Source of the DNA: Strongyloides papillosus
Lineage: Eukaryota > Nematoda > Chromadorea > Rhabditida > Strongyloididae
Length of the DNA stretch: 64,000 nucleotides
Direction of reading: 5' to 3'
NCBI GenBank assembly: GCA_005656395.1
Contig: SRSI01000045.1
Span: 62,001 to 126,000, forward strand
Positions 45,376 through 57,225 of this stretch are shown piece by piece (position 1 is the stretch's first letter; every line of letters begins with the position of its first letter). The translations under genes were made by a program, and so were the position numbers. Under the pieces are notes generated by a model, which saw only the letters and a list, made by a program, of their open reading frames with translations, was not told the DNA's origin and did not search any database.

Positions 45376-46127
45376 TTACTTTGTATGTGTGTTAATATAA
45401 AAGATTATTTGTCGCAATTAAAGTTGTAGTTAATTTGTCCTTCTATGATGGAAATTAAATTTAAACTAGTATTCATCACATTCTTTTGTAAACATTATTA
45501 GTTTAATGAAATATTAGGTAAAATATTTATTTATCTCAGATTTGATAATGAAGACCAACTATTAAAGCATTTGATAATAGTTATCTACATTAAAAAACAG
45601 TTAATATTAATATAATTTTTTTTGAATATGTGTATACTAAATGAGATAAAAGTTGAATATTATTTTGGAATGGTTCTTAAAGCTAAAAAGTAGATTAGTA
45701 TGCTCCAAACATAAATGCATTCAAAAGAAGGTATGAACTTTAAATTTTAAATGAAAATATTTAATCATCTGAATTTCTAACAATATTTAAGTATATCTAT
45801 TGATAAAAAAGTTTGAAGACAAATATAAAAACACATCATATCAAGATATAAAAATAAAGAATGTATTTATTACGTGAATCTTTAATGGTTAATAAAAAAA
45901 CATATAGATAAAGATAGCTTTATACGTTGTTACAATAAAGTATATAATGATAAAATTGTTGTAACTTATTCCAATAGAGACCCTTCTTGGTACATCTTAG
46001 TCAATCAAATCTTCATGAACGAATTGGTCAATTGAAGTGATTGATACTTTAATGGATTTAAATAAACTCAATTTTTATTAACTTTAACACTCTTTATAAA
46101 TACAATAATTCTAAATGTTATGTAAAA
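45376..46127. other. AT-rich spacer
   Basis: No gene or repeat recognised between the MULE and the decayed receptor fragment. Confidence 0.5.
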
Positions 46128-48673
46128 TTAGCATATACCACAGGTATCATTTGGTGTGCGATAAACACATTTAATGACTGCAGTACGATCTTCAATATTT
46201 TTCAGTATAATAAAATTTTTTGAGCTCTTAACAACAATATTTGTGGGGATTACCTTTAGGATAGTGGATGCATTAATATTTTGAACTTTAATTGAAATTA
46301 ATTTACTTAATATGCATATTTATAAGTGTATATAATGGCTAATGATGTTTTTATTAAATTTAGCATATTTAAAAAAATTAGATTTTTTAAAGTTAATGAC
46401 ACCTTTTTGTTTAACACTTTAAAGCATTAAATATTGTAAAAATGAGTTTTATATAAGAAAAGCATATTTGAATGAAAAATAAATTATTCCTAAAAATTTT
46501 TAAAATATTTTCGAATTCATTTTTTTAAACTAAAAAAAAGAACTTTTAAAATTGATTTTTTTATGCTCAGAAAAATAAATTGAAGCGGTGTCAATACATT
46601 TTTAACAAACTAAAGATTCACTAGATAACTTTTGATTGATTATTAAACTTAATAAATTGTGTTAATTAAATAATTTCGCAGAATTTTTGTATCTAATTTC
46701 TATACGGTGTGTCTAATGACGGCAATGCCCAATAATAAGAATGCAATGATTAGCTTTATTAAAAATCTATTGAAACCTTTCTTTGAAAAAATCATAAGAA
46801 AGTGGTAATTAAAACTAGAATAAATTTTACTATTTTTGTTATTATATTAAGGTATTTTGGAAAAAATGTTTTAAAAAAAGTTCCAAAATCATAGTAGTGT
46901 AATAGTTTACTGCAAAAAAAAATCATGTTTAGCTAGAAAATCGCATATAGGGGCAAAAAATTGTTAAAAATTAAAAGGTGTCACCAACTCTAAAATTAAT
47001 TCATTGATTCAAAAAATTCAATGTAGAAAAAAAATTTTCTTTTGCTTCAAATGCTGCAAAATGTACTTAAATATGTATTTTTATGCATATTCATCAAAAA
47101 AATATATTTTACCCACCAAAAAAATGCTTATTTAATGATATATAAAATGTGTCCACTATTCTAAAGTACAACCATTTGTGGAATTAGAATATTCTGGATC
47201 ATCAAATTCGCCCTTTTCTCCATTATAAAAAAATTTCTATAAAGAGAGCATAAGGCATCCTATCTATTGTGCAATTTGGTTGGAGCCGTTTATCATGGCC
47301 GTAGTATCGGTATATCGGCTCTTCAAGTTATAAGTTATCTTCCTTAGATTCGAAAAATGAGAGTCTTGATCTGGGTATTTCATTTTCCTCATCCGTAAAG
47401 TAGTACTCCAGTTTGACTAATTGATATCCAAAGATGGTGAATTTTGAATCAGAATAATCTGGATACATTAGAGCATAGTCAATTGTGTCTTGAAAATTCA
47501 ACATCCTTGTGATTGAGAAGTTACCCATATTGTAGTAATCAAAGCTCCTTCCACCAATTTGAAGATTAAGCCTTATATCAAATGTTATCTTCTTATCTTC
47601 ATCTAATTTAAAAGCTAATATTTCCTGTTTTTTATACATTTTCGTTATATTTTCAAAGCCTAATATTGTTATCTGAGGGGAAACATTGGATGCATTCAAT
47701 ATAAGACATGGTACCTGAATAATTTCTTTATCTTCTTCATTAGGCTTTTTAAAGAAATAAAACAATTGATCAGCTGATGTCCTTTTTTTCTTCGATAAGT
47801 TAATTTCCGGTGCTCGCTTTCTCCTAATTGTTTAAAATTATCACATCTTCTTTAGACAAGTCCCAAGTAAACGGAATTGATTCGTTGGATGTATATTCTG
47901 TTTCTTCAATTTCTAACTTTTCAAGATTTAAAGCGTTTTTCCAAGTAATCTTGTAATTTCAATCCATAATTACTGTGTCAAAAAATGTAGTTTTTTCAAT
48001 TGGACTAATATCATAATCATCAATATAACCACAATGAAAATAATTGACTTCACTATGAGAATCTCTTATTAAAAGTTTCCATACAACCTATGCATAAGAT
48101 TTTGGTTCATATAATGTGTTAACACTCATGTTACTAATAAACTTTTCATTATCAGAATTGTGGAGATAACCAACATATGGACATTTTACAGCAATAATGT
48201 CAGATCTTGAATTAATTTTTAAGCTATAGTTAAATTTTATTTAATCTGGCACAACGCCTATTAAATGTCACAATAAAAACAACAATTACAAAAATTTACC
48301 TTACAATTATCAATATTTCCTAAACAATGCCAGGTTCTATACAACCTCAAAAATAAATAACTTAACCCCTAAAAATATTATAATTAAATTTAAGTTTTGG
48401 GATTAACATTAGTGACATTAAAAATAATGACATTGCTACCGTAAAAACATCTAATTTAAAATAATTTCTAAGAGATGCTTTATACCATGACAAACAATCA
48501 AGACATATTTAACTTTAAATATACAACAATTCAACTCTATCATAATATTTCCTTTCATAAAAATCTTCAATAATATTAGGAAATAGGTTATTGTTGTGTT
48601 GTCCTTTAGAATAAATTAATAATTGTATTAAAGCTAAAACTGCAGCAATGAAGTACACTTGTAAAGACATCAT
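46128..48673 (-). pseudogene. Decayed paralogue of the receptor phosphatase ectodomain
   Basis: Pieces follow the order of the ectodomain of the gene at 31098-34658. Signal peptide near 48673 (MSLQVYFIAAVLALIQLLIY against MSILLYFLAASLALVPLSIY). KINSRSDIIAVKCPYVGYLH near 48200 against SDVVLIKCPYFGYKH. MFYFFKKPNEEDKEI at 47765 against MFYYFEKPKEDDVKE. LQPNCTIDR near 47275 against IQPNCSLTF. Near 46200, IILKNIEDRTAVIKCVYRTP against IFLKDINDHVTELQCVYGTP. Breaks: in-frame stops near 48077 and 47951 and at 47328, a frame change near 47820, and two gaps (48270-48540 and 46310-47230) filled by AT-rich DNA. The frame 47328-47765 (145 codons) is the longest survivor. The TM and both PTP domains are missing. 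Confidence 0.8.
46310..47230. other. AT-rich insertion within the decayed receptor copy
   Basis: About 0.9 kb separates ectodomain pieces that are only about 25 residues apart in the intact gene. The hexamer GTGTCA or its complement recurs (near 46400, 46590 and 46978, with GTGTCC and GTGTCT variants near 47153 and 46706), but no clear terminal repeats or target duplication were found. It may be a dead non-autonomous element or an expanded intron. Confidence 0.4.
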
Positions 48674-49118
48674 ACTATTCTTTAATTGAATACCTATGCT
48701 TTTGTGATTTTTCTAAAATAAAAATTTTTAGTTTATCACTATATGATGTTGAAATTTCCTTTAAATTTATTTAACACTTTACCAAATGATAGAATTATGC
48801 TCTTGTTATTATCAAGATATCATTTTATTTAAAAAAGTTAGTGGTTTGATTGCGATGTAGCAATAATTAATGGAGAAAGACAAGAAGGAATTATGATATA
48901 GTGTTGTTAATTTGTTTTAGTTTACGTTGTCATTTCAGATATTCATTAGCTGAGCTTTTTTTTTAAATATTTTTCTAAAACACAAACGGATATAAAAATA
49001 AGAGTAAAGAAAAACAACTAAATTCTTTGTGTGAAATAAAAAATTACCATATTTTACACGAAAATTTATTAATATAAAAACAAAAAAAAACTATAAAATT
49101 TCTTATTTAAATTCTCTA

Positions 49119-49901
49119 TCATATACTTGATATTTCTTTTGAAGTAATCTCAATAACTCCATGTCTTTTCATTTCATCTTTTGCCTTAATCATATCATCA
49201 AAATTTAAACCTCTAGTACAGTCTGTAATAAAATATGTTTTAAAACCAAGATCAGAGGCATCATTAGCAGTTGATGATACACAATACTCAAGTGCAACAC
49301 CACAAACAAAAACACTTTCAATGTTATTTTCTTTTAACCTATCTTCAAGTTCAGTTTTATTTATTTTAAGGTTATCAAAGAATCCAGAGTATGAATCGTG
49401 AAATGTATCCGTTCCTTTTTTTACAACTATTGAATTTTCTGGTACAATAATATCTTCGTATATCTCAGCTCCAGGAGTGTCACATATGCAATGTTTTGGG
49501 AAAACTACTTGTTTACATTCAAATGGTTTTATAAATAAAACATCATCAAAACATTTAGAATTTTTACAGTTATCTGATAATGATCTATCTAAATCGTGAA
49601 TGTTATCATAGAATGAAATGTGATTTGTTGGATGCCAATCTTTTGTGAAGACTATTAGATCAAACATGTTACTTTTTATTAGTTTATTTAATGGTTCCAC
49701 TATTTCTAAAGGATCTTCATGAGCTGGACCATTCTTAAATTAATTAAAAAAAGAATATTAGTTAAAATTTCTTTATTTTACCTTTATACATAAAGATCCA
49801 ATCAAAAAATCATTCTGCATATCAACAACAATTAAAGCACGCTTCTCACCATTATCCTTCATATTAAATAACTTTTCTTCAAGTAAAAAAAAATCTAACA
49901 T
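49119..49901 (-). CDS. Nicotinamidase (isochorismatase-fold amidohydrolase)
   Basis: Exons 49901-49782 and 49733-49119, with a 48-base phase-0 intron (GTAAAA...TTTAAG); 244 residues. It hydrolyses nicotinamide to nicotinate in the NAD salvage route that nematodes use in place of NAMPT. The catalytic triad is visible: D27 in VVDMQNDF, K146 in KKGTD, C191 in LEYCV. Metal ligands D72, H74 and H121 occur in TKDWHP and FPKHC. The cis-peptide region GVALEYCV is typical. No signal peptide, so this is a cytosolic form. Slightly longer than bacterial PncA (~210). Homologous to the C. elegans pnc genes, but which paralogue cannot be told. The short exon 1 is essential, as it holds the catalytic Asp. 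Confidence 0.93.
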
Positions 49902-52650
49902 ATGAATTTCCGAGTATTATAATGGAAATTATTCTTCTATAGAATATTTAAATATACTTATAAAAATAAATGCACAGAATATTAAAAAGGTTGTTTAAAC
50001 AATTTCTTAACAATATTCCTACAACTTAAATACACATAAAGAAATTTAATACCAACCTCTAGCTAAATGAAACTTTTAAATGCAAATATTCTAAATCCAA
50101 TGTTTTTTTCTTATAACGAAATATTGAGAATATACTTTTATAATATTATGGAAAATTAAATTTTCAGATGTTATTATTTATGTTAGAGAAAACTTTTCAT
50201 TTTCCTTTTTAAATCTAGATTGTTGTTTTGTGGAAAAAAAACATTATTTGTTGATAATGTTGAGAAGGGAAATTTTTTTAATAAAAAGTTATTTGCTCGT
50301 TATTTTTACTTTACTTGCTACTATAAATTTCATGTAAGATTTACTTTATAAAGATATAGAAATAAAATGAATCTTTTAAATTTCTAAAAAAATAACTTTT
50401 ATTTAAAATGAAGGGAAATATTAATACCCTCAATATAAACTTAAATATTAAAAATTAATTAGAAATGAAATATTATTAATTTACAAAAAAAAAGTTATAA
50501 CACTCTGTAAAAATCAACATAATTAATTTTTTATAAAAAAACTAAAGTATAAAAGTTTTTATATCGTAAATTAAAATGAAAATAAAAGATTATCTATGGA
50601 TCCATAATTCTTTTTCACTTAATCCATAAAGTAAAATTAATATACCATCCAGTTAAATAATATTTGAATTTCATTCAATTCGTTTTAGGAATATATTGTA
50701 CTTTATCGTGTGCCTACATGAGATACAATTTTAGTTTATAAGAATTGTGATAATCACAAAATTATCATTATATTTTTAAAAGATAGAGGTATTTTTTTAA
50801 CTAGATTGTAATAATTTTATATTTAGGTAATTTATATATACTACAGAGCATCTTCGAGTTTATTACTAATAAAATTATAAAAATCGTAAGTATAACCCAT
50901 TTTTTTAACTTTTTACAGGTGGCCACGATATAAAAAATGAAAAAATTATATCTCCCAAAAATTGTACTTCAGTTAATAAATCAGTGTGTTACATATTGTT
51001 TGATGATTTGGTACAATCATCTTTTTTGTACTATTTAAAAAGTCTCTTTTACCTAAATAAATCATTTTACATATTTTACTTAGTGTTATTATTTTATATT
51101 AGTTTATAATATCACACACAGTGTTATAAGTTTTTACTACCCTTTAATATAATATCTTGAAAAAATAAAATTATATAAAAATTAAATAAGAAACAATTAG
51201 TTTACTACTTATTTATTGTACTTCTATTATTACTAAAATTATATAAATACCATGAAGATAAACTAGATTTTTTAATTACATAAGTTTAATTGTTTAATTT
51301 ATTAGAATTTATTTTCTAAATAAAATTTAATAAATATAAAAAGATGGCATATATGTTGTAGTAAGAAATAAAGAATATAAAATTAAAAAAACAATAGACA
51401 ATTGAAAAATGTAAAGAAGACTATTAAATGATTCTAAGATTGACGTCATTAAGAAATTTTTTTAAAACAAAGTGATATGAAAAGAAATTTAATACTTTTC
51501 AATTGCTTTAAAGTATTGTTGATTTGAAGAAAAATTACTTTAACTATATTTATTTATTGTTTAAAAAAATATTTATTTGGCTAAAAATCTCTAAAGTTTT
51601 GATGATATAAAAAAAAATTTGAATATAATTTTTTTAAAATTACAAGGTAATAACATGTTAAAATTTTATTTATTTTTACATGGACAATGTTTCATTGACT
51701 GTAGTCTGGTCAAAGATTGATATTTAGAATGAAATCACCTTTTTGAAATATTTATTTTATTGAAAAATTTTTTTTATTAATTGTATATCCATTGTGTAAA
51801 AAGATATGATTAATGAAGAGATATCCTTTATTTTACTACTCCCTAAGGAAGTATTAAAACTTATTATCAAACAAATCCACTAGAAAATTGTTTATAATCT
51901 CAGAATAGTCTCGACATTTTTGTATAATAACATCAACTAAAATATAGATTCAGTACCAAAGCTCAAAATAAAAAGTCCAACAATTACATGTTTACGTGTA
52001 AGCAATAACTATCTAAAAGAGAAAATCTTGTTCAAATATCGAAAAAACTTATTTATTCATGAAACATGAAATTCATTCTAAGTAAAGTAAGTTTTTATCA
52101 TAAAAATTAGTAAAGAATACAACATTTTCTATATATATTTTTAATTTGTAAAGAAAATCGGAAAAATAGAAAGTTATTTTAAGATTTTAGTGATGTTGAT
52201 TGAATTAAAATAAGTCTACTAAGAGGAACACATATATTTAGAATTTTTAATTACTATTTAAAATCCAGAATCTCAGTTTGCCATTTTAAAATAGCAATCG
52301 AAAAAGAGTACTATCTTTTAAAGTTTCTCGAGATTTCTTCAAAGAAATATAACATGTCCTCCATTTAGAGTTAGATAAATTATGTTTTTATTGTCGGGAA
52401 ATTCCAGGAAACTATACATTACCATTTATTGAAAATATGACAATGTTAACAATTTTAGAATGCATCCACTTTGTTAATAAAGAAATGATAAATAAATTAA
52501 TATTAAATAATAAAGTACTTACATTAATCAAAATATTCTCAAAATGTGATAATTTCGATATAGAGGTTATAAAAATTATCAAAAGGAGGCAAGATTTATG
52601 TGAAGGTAAAAATAATCCATTCAAAAACTACTCAATTTATTTTGAGAAAA
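49902..52650. other. AT-rich gene-free region
   Basis: About 2.7 kb of near-pure A/T. A frame at 52437-52676 (79 codons, MLTILECIHFVNKEMINKLIL) ends inside the neighbouring element and has no other support; it could be a fragment of an old gene. Confidence 0.5.
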
Positions 52651-52651
52651 G

Positions 52652-53169
52652 GGACTTTAGTCTAATGGCTATATAGCCAATCGCGCCGCTACCTAATTTT
52701 TGCCGCGTAATTTTTACAATAAACAAATTTTAAAGGCATTTGATTTAACAGTTCAGCTAAAAGTTGTTATTTAGCGCGATTTTTTTGGGATAAAAGGTAT
52801 TATAAGAATAAAGAATACTAAATAAACATACTTCGAAGCATTTGCAGTAATTTTTTTGTACAACATTTGTGTTTTTAAGTGAATTTTTATGATTTTTTTT
52901 CGAAAAAAGCCCATTATTTTTATCCATATATTGATAAGGCATGGTCTGTAGCCTCTTTTTGACTGACACTGCCGTAATCTAGCCCCCGTATAAGGATAAA
53001 TAAAAACATTTTTACGAATTATTTATTTATTATTAATAAATACTTATATAATTATTTAATTATATAGATATTTCTACTTTAATGTTTATAAAAAATTACC
53101 TTTTTTACTTTCTAAATTTCGCGCGTTATTGCCGCGTGCGACATAAATTATTGCGATGGACTAATGTCC
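52652..53169. mobile_element. Candidate MITE, about 520 bp
   Basis: The left end GGACTTTAGTCTA and the inverted right end GGACATTAGTCCA match at 11 of 13 bases. Inside both ends are islands of GC (CGCGCCGC, TTGCCGCG; CGCGCGTTATTGCCGCGTGCG) that stand out in this AT-only region. There is no coding capacity and no clear target duplication. Superfamily not assigned. Confidence 0.5.
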
Positions 53170-56100
53170 ACCATCTCATTTATTTTCCATTTAGATATGA
53201 TATGTTAATTTAATTGATAAGTATATTTGAAATTTTTCTGATGACAATTATAAAATGTTGTATAGTATTGGGTTTCTGGGAATTTTAAAAAGTTCCTCTG
53301 CCAAGAGAAGATGTGATAAATGTCAGTTAAAGATGTAAATCTATGTTTATTACTATAAATTTTCTGAATTATGGGAAGAAATTTTTATTACCTATTGATG
53401 GATAAGTGTTTTAAAATAATATTATTTTATTGTTATTGATATATTTGTTCAATAATAATAGCTTTCACTTTTTTGGTCTTTAGTAAATAATAGGACAAAA
53501 AAAAAAAGAAAATTATATATAGAATAAGGTAAAATATTTAGATAAAACTATCATTGTTGTAGTAAAAATGATCATAAAGTACAATAATTTTGATAAAAAT
53601 ATTTTAAAATGTAAATATAATATTTAATGTAAACATGTTAAATATTTTTTTAGAAAGTATATTAAAATGTTTATCAAAGTCTTTTTTAATTTATTTGATT
53701 CATTTTATAGTAAGTTATATGTAAAAAATCTTGATATCAATTTTTCAATTTAACAAAAAACAAAGCATGATAATTCTCCAACATCCTCAATGACAGAAAA
53801 CAATGCATTTTGGTGAAATATTGTTACAAAATGTTTCAAAAATAGCTCCTTTTTGAAATATCCACAATAATGTTTAAAATTGATTTTTAAGAATAATCTT
53901 TATATATTGTAAAAGAGAATTAGGGTTTTAAGACAGTCATAATATCTTTAGAAAATAACTCGTGGAAAAGGATTTTCTGGTAGTAAATAGTAAAAGTTTC
54001 CTTAAAAACATTTTGAGCAGTTCAATAAGATTGCTCATCAAAAATGAAAAAAATCCAAAAATTTCATAACTGTTGCCACCAAACTCGCATGTATAAATTA
54101 AATGTTTATGAGAAATTTTAGATGAAATTGGTTTCAGTAAAGCATTATTGATACAAAAGATGATACATTCAAAGGTTCACTGTATGATAAAAGGTTTCAT
54201 AGAAATGATTTTCAATTTCTTTTTCACTAATACAAATTAGTAATAAAGTTACAATTGAATTGCTAATCTATTATAACTTTTTATTCTTAGAATCAATTTA
54301 TATAAATTGATAAACCATTGGATTGTTTTTATCAAAACTGTTTTATATAAAAGTTATATGTGTATTTTTATTGCAAATATTCAAATATTACTACTTAATT
54401 AAGTGTAATATCTTAGGCCATTCTGAATAGAATTTACTTTAAAAATGTCCGTAAGAAATTAAATTACATAAAAAATGCATTCTTGAATTATATATTACAA
54501 TGAAAGTGTGTTCTAGAAACAAATTTACAAATAGTCTTTATGAATGTTTTGATTGTAGAATTAATAAGAGTTGGAATACTTTTTAAATCATTTTTTAAAT
54601 ATAAAAAATTCAGTAATAGTCTTTTATATCACAAATTTTTTATTAAAATGTATTTATTGTAAAAAATCACAATGGGGAACTTTTTTATTAATACAACCTT
54701 TATATTTGCTTTTTTATATGCGGGGTACATTTTTTATTTATTTCACACAAAAATTAGACAGAGAACTTTCTAATTGCAAGAAAGCAGGTGGACCATGAAA
54801 TTAGAGGGAAATATTTCCTCTAATTCCAGGAATATTTTCTTTGAAATTTTTGCAAAAAGAACTTTTAAATTTTATTAGTTTAAAAAAATATTTAACATTA
54901 TTCCTCTAATTTGTAAGAAAAAAATACTGATGTTTATTTTTTTTACATTATTTTTACTGGAATTATTAAATTTTTTTGCAATAATTTTTCCGTCAACTTA
55001 AATTCAGGGAATATTTTTTGTGTTGTTGAAATAAAAAAATTTTAAAAATAACTTTCCAGGCAATTTCTATAGATGCTTCAATTTTAAAACATAATTACAG
55101 TTGGATCACTTTTTAAATTTACTGAAATTGAAAAAATTATGTAAAACTTCTATTATCTAAAGATTGCTTCTTTCAGATACTATTTACACCAGAAATATTT
55201 TTGTGAAATTACTTTATCTTTTTAAAAAAGTTTCAGAAACTACTATTCAAGCATTTTTCTATAGATACACGGTACAAAAGATTGACCGAAATGTTTTTCT
55301 GAACCACTTTCAAATGATTAAAATCTTTTAAAACACTTTTATTATATTAAAAACATCAAAATGAATTATGCTTTACATATGAAATGTTTTATTGAAGATT
55401 GTTTTATCTTAAATTTTCCATTGACATTTCAATTCATATTGATAATCTTCGTTATCACCTTTTGAAATTTAAGAAATTTTTTATTTTAAGCAGACAATCT
55501 CAGTGAACCATCAAAAAATTTTCTTCCAAAATCCTGTTTGTCATTTCTAGATAGTAACCTTTAACATTCTTTTATAACTAATTGTTAACATATGTATACA
55601 AAAAAAGCATTTTTTACATTTTTTGACCCCTTTGGTTTCAGAATTTGGCTTTAAAATATAACCTGAAAGTATATACCAACATGAACTACCGAAATCTAAA
55701 AAAAAATTAAAAACAATTTCCAAAAGTAGAGAAAATTGAAGTCAAGGTGCTAAAAATTGCATTTCTGTTGTATTAATGAGCAAACAGCATTTTAATAAAA
55801 TGTTTAGCATACACATACAAATTTATAAAAAATATAAGAAAATAGTGGTTTTTTGGCATTTTTAAAGAGTTTTTCGTGACAACAGTATTGTGAACAAATT
55901 AGACTTTGGAGTGAATTTAAGCTATTTAAACTTAAAAGACTTAGACATTAACTTTTACTATTATTAATGAATATTTAAAAAATTTAAACTCATTAAAAAA
56001 GATAATTTTAGTTAAGAATTTTATGTTTACCCGTTATCAACTTACAACTTTATCTTTTTACTAACATTAAAAATAACAAATTTTATTGGTGCTTTTTAAT

Positions 56101-56509
56101 CAGTTTCTTCACATAAATAAAATTCGCAAAAGTGAATTAATATTGCATAGATTGTTGCATATAAGTTAATAAATGATTTTATTTTTAAAACTTTTTGTAA
56201 AAAATAATTTCAACAGAACTAGATGGCATATTTAAACAGTTAATAAAATTTGTAATAATAAAATAATGATAAAAAGTTAATATATGCATATTTATATTAT
56301 TTATGCAACAAAAAGATATTTGATATTCGATTCAATTCATTATTTATAATAAATTAATTGTTTTTGACCATCGTTATTCTATTTTTAAAATGAATTTCTT
56401 AAAACATGGGGCATCTTATTTGATTAAGAAAACTCTACCAAATTTCTCTTAGAACATAATCTTCTTTTAAAACAAAAGTATGTGTAAAAAAAAACAAAAT
56501 AAAGCTGGT
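53170..56509. other. AT-rich gene-free region
   Basis: No gene, RNA or recognisable transposon fragment. The short frame at 54571-54798 has no supporting feature. Confidence 0.5.
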
Positions 56510-57225
56510 AATGGGAGATAAAGTACCTTGGGGTTGCTATATTAGGGATTGTAGAAAAGATAGTGGAATAAAAGTAGTAACATAATTAAATGGTTCTAAG
56601 ATACCTTCTGAACGACAATCTCATTTTTTTATCGTTGGTCGCATGAACTAATTTTAGTGAAATTTTGCAAGGTAGAATTAGCAATGAGCCACAATACAAC
56701 TGTAGACTGGTCTAACTATCTTAGAAAGATATGCCTTTTCAAGAAGCAGTGCTGCTAAACTAAGATATAGTGGACTGAATCTACAGTGGAAGTAGATAAA
56801 ACGCTGATTGCGAGAAGCAAGAATCATTAAGGGAGAGTAATGGAGTAGCATAGTGTTTTGGTGGAATCTGCAGAGAGAACAATGAGTGTTTTGTAGACCC
56901 GATAAATGATAGAAATCCCTCCTTTAATGGAAATGCTTAAAGGAAGAGTAAACTAAGATACTTCTATCATCTCGGATATGTGAAGGGGATATTCAAAAGT
57001 AAAATATTCTGGGTATCAGCAATTGTAAGTGAATTACAAGTATAACTTTGTCTATCTAGTTACAAATTCTCATACTCAAAACATTGAAAGAGTGTAGAGG
57101 TCAGTAAAAAAAGATGTAAGAAGCAAAGTTAGACTCATAGAAATATGTTAGGAAGGTACATGTTTGAATATACGTGGCATGAGGAAACAAGAGAAATGCT
57201 TTTAAAGCAATATTACTGGATTTAA
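56510..57225 (+). pseudogene. Dead ISXO2-like (Merlin-type) transposase
   Basis: A stretch of clearly higher GC. Across frames it reads an ISXO2-like transposase in order: DCRKDSGIKVVT and GSKIPSERQSHFFI; then MSHNTTVDWSNYLRKIC, VEVDKTLIARSKNH (with the first catalytic Asp), GRVM..., FGGICRENNECFVDPINDRN, TSIISDM(stop)RGY (for the usual SDxWxxY), VNYKYNFVYLVTNSHTQ followed by NIERVWRS-like residues (third acidic site), and MRKQEKC. Several stops and at least three frame changes interrupt it. Terminal repeats were not found. Cut-and-paste element, long inactive. Confidence 0.75.

Noticed and set aside
47328..47765. A separate 145-residue gene
   Set aside because: It begins and ends inside the ectodomain alignment, has no signal peptide of its own, and the homology continues past its stop codon.
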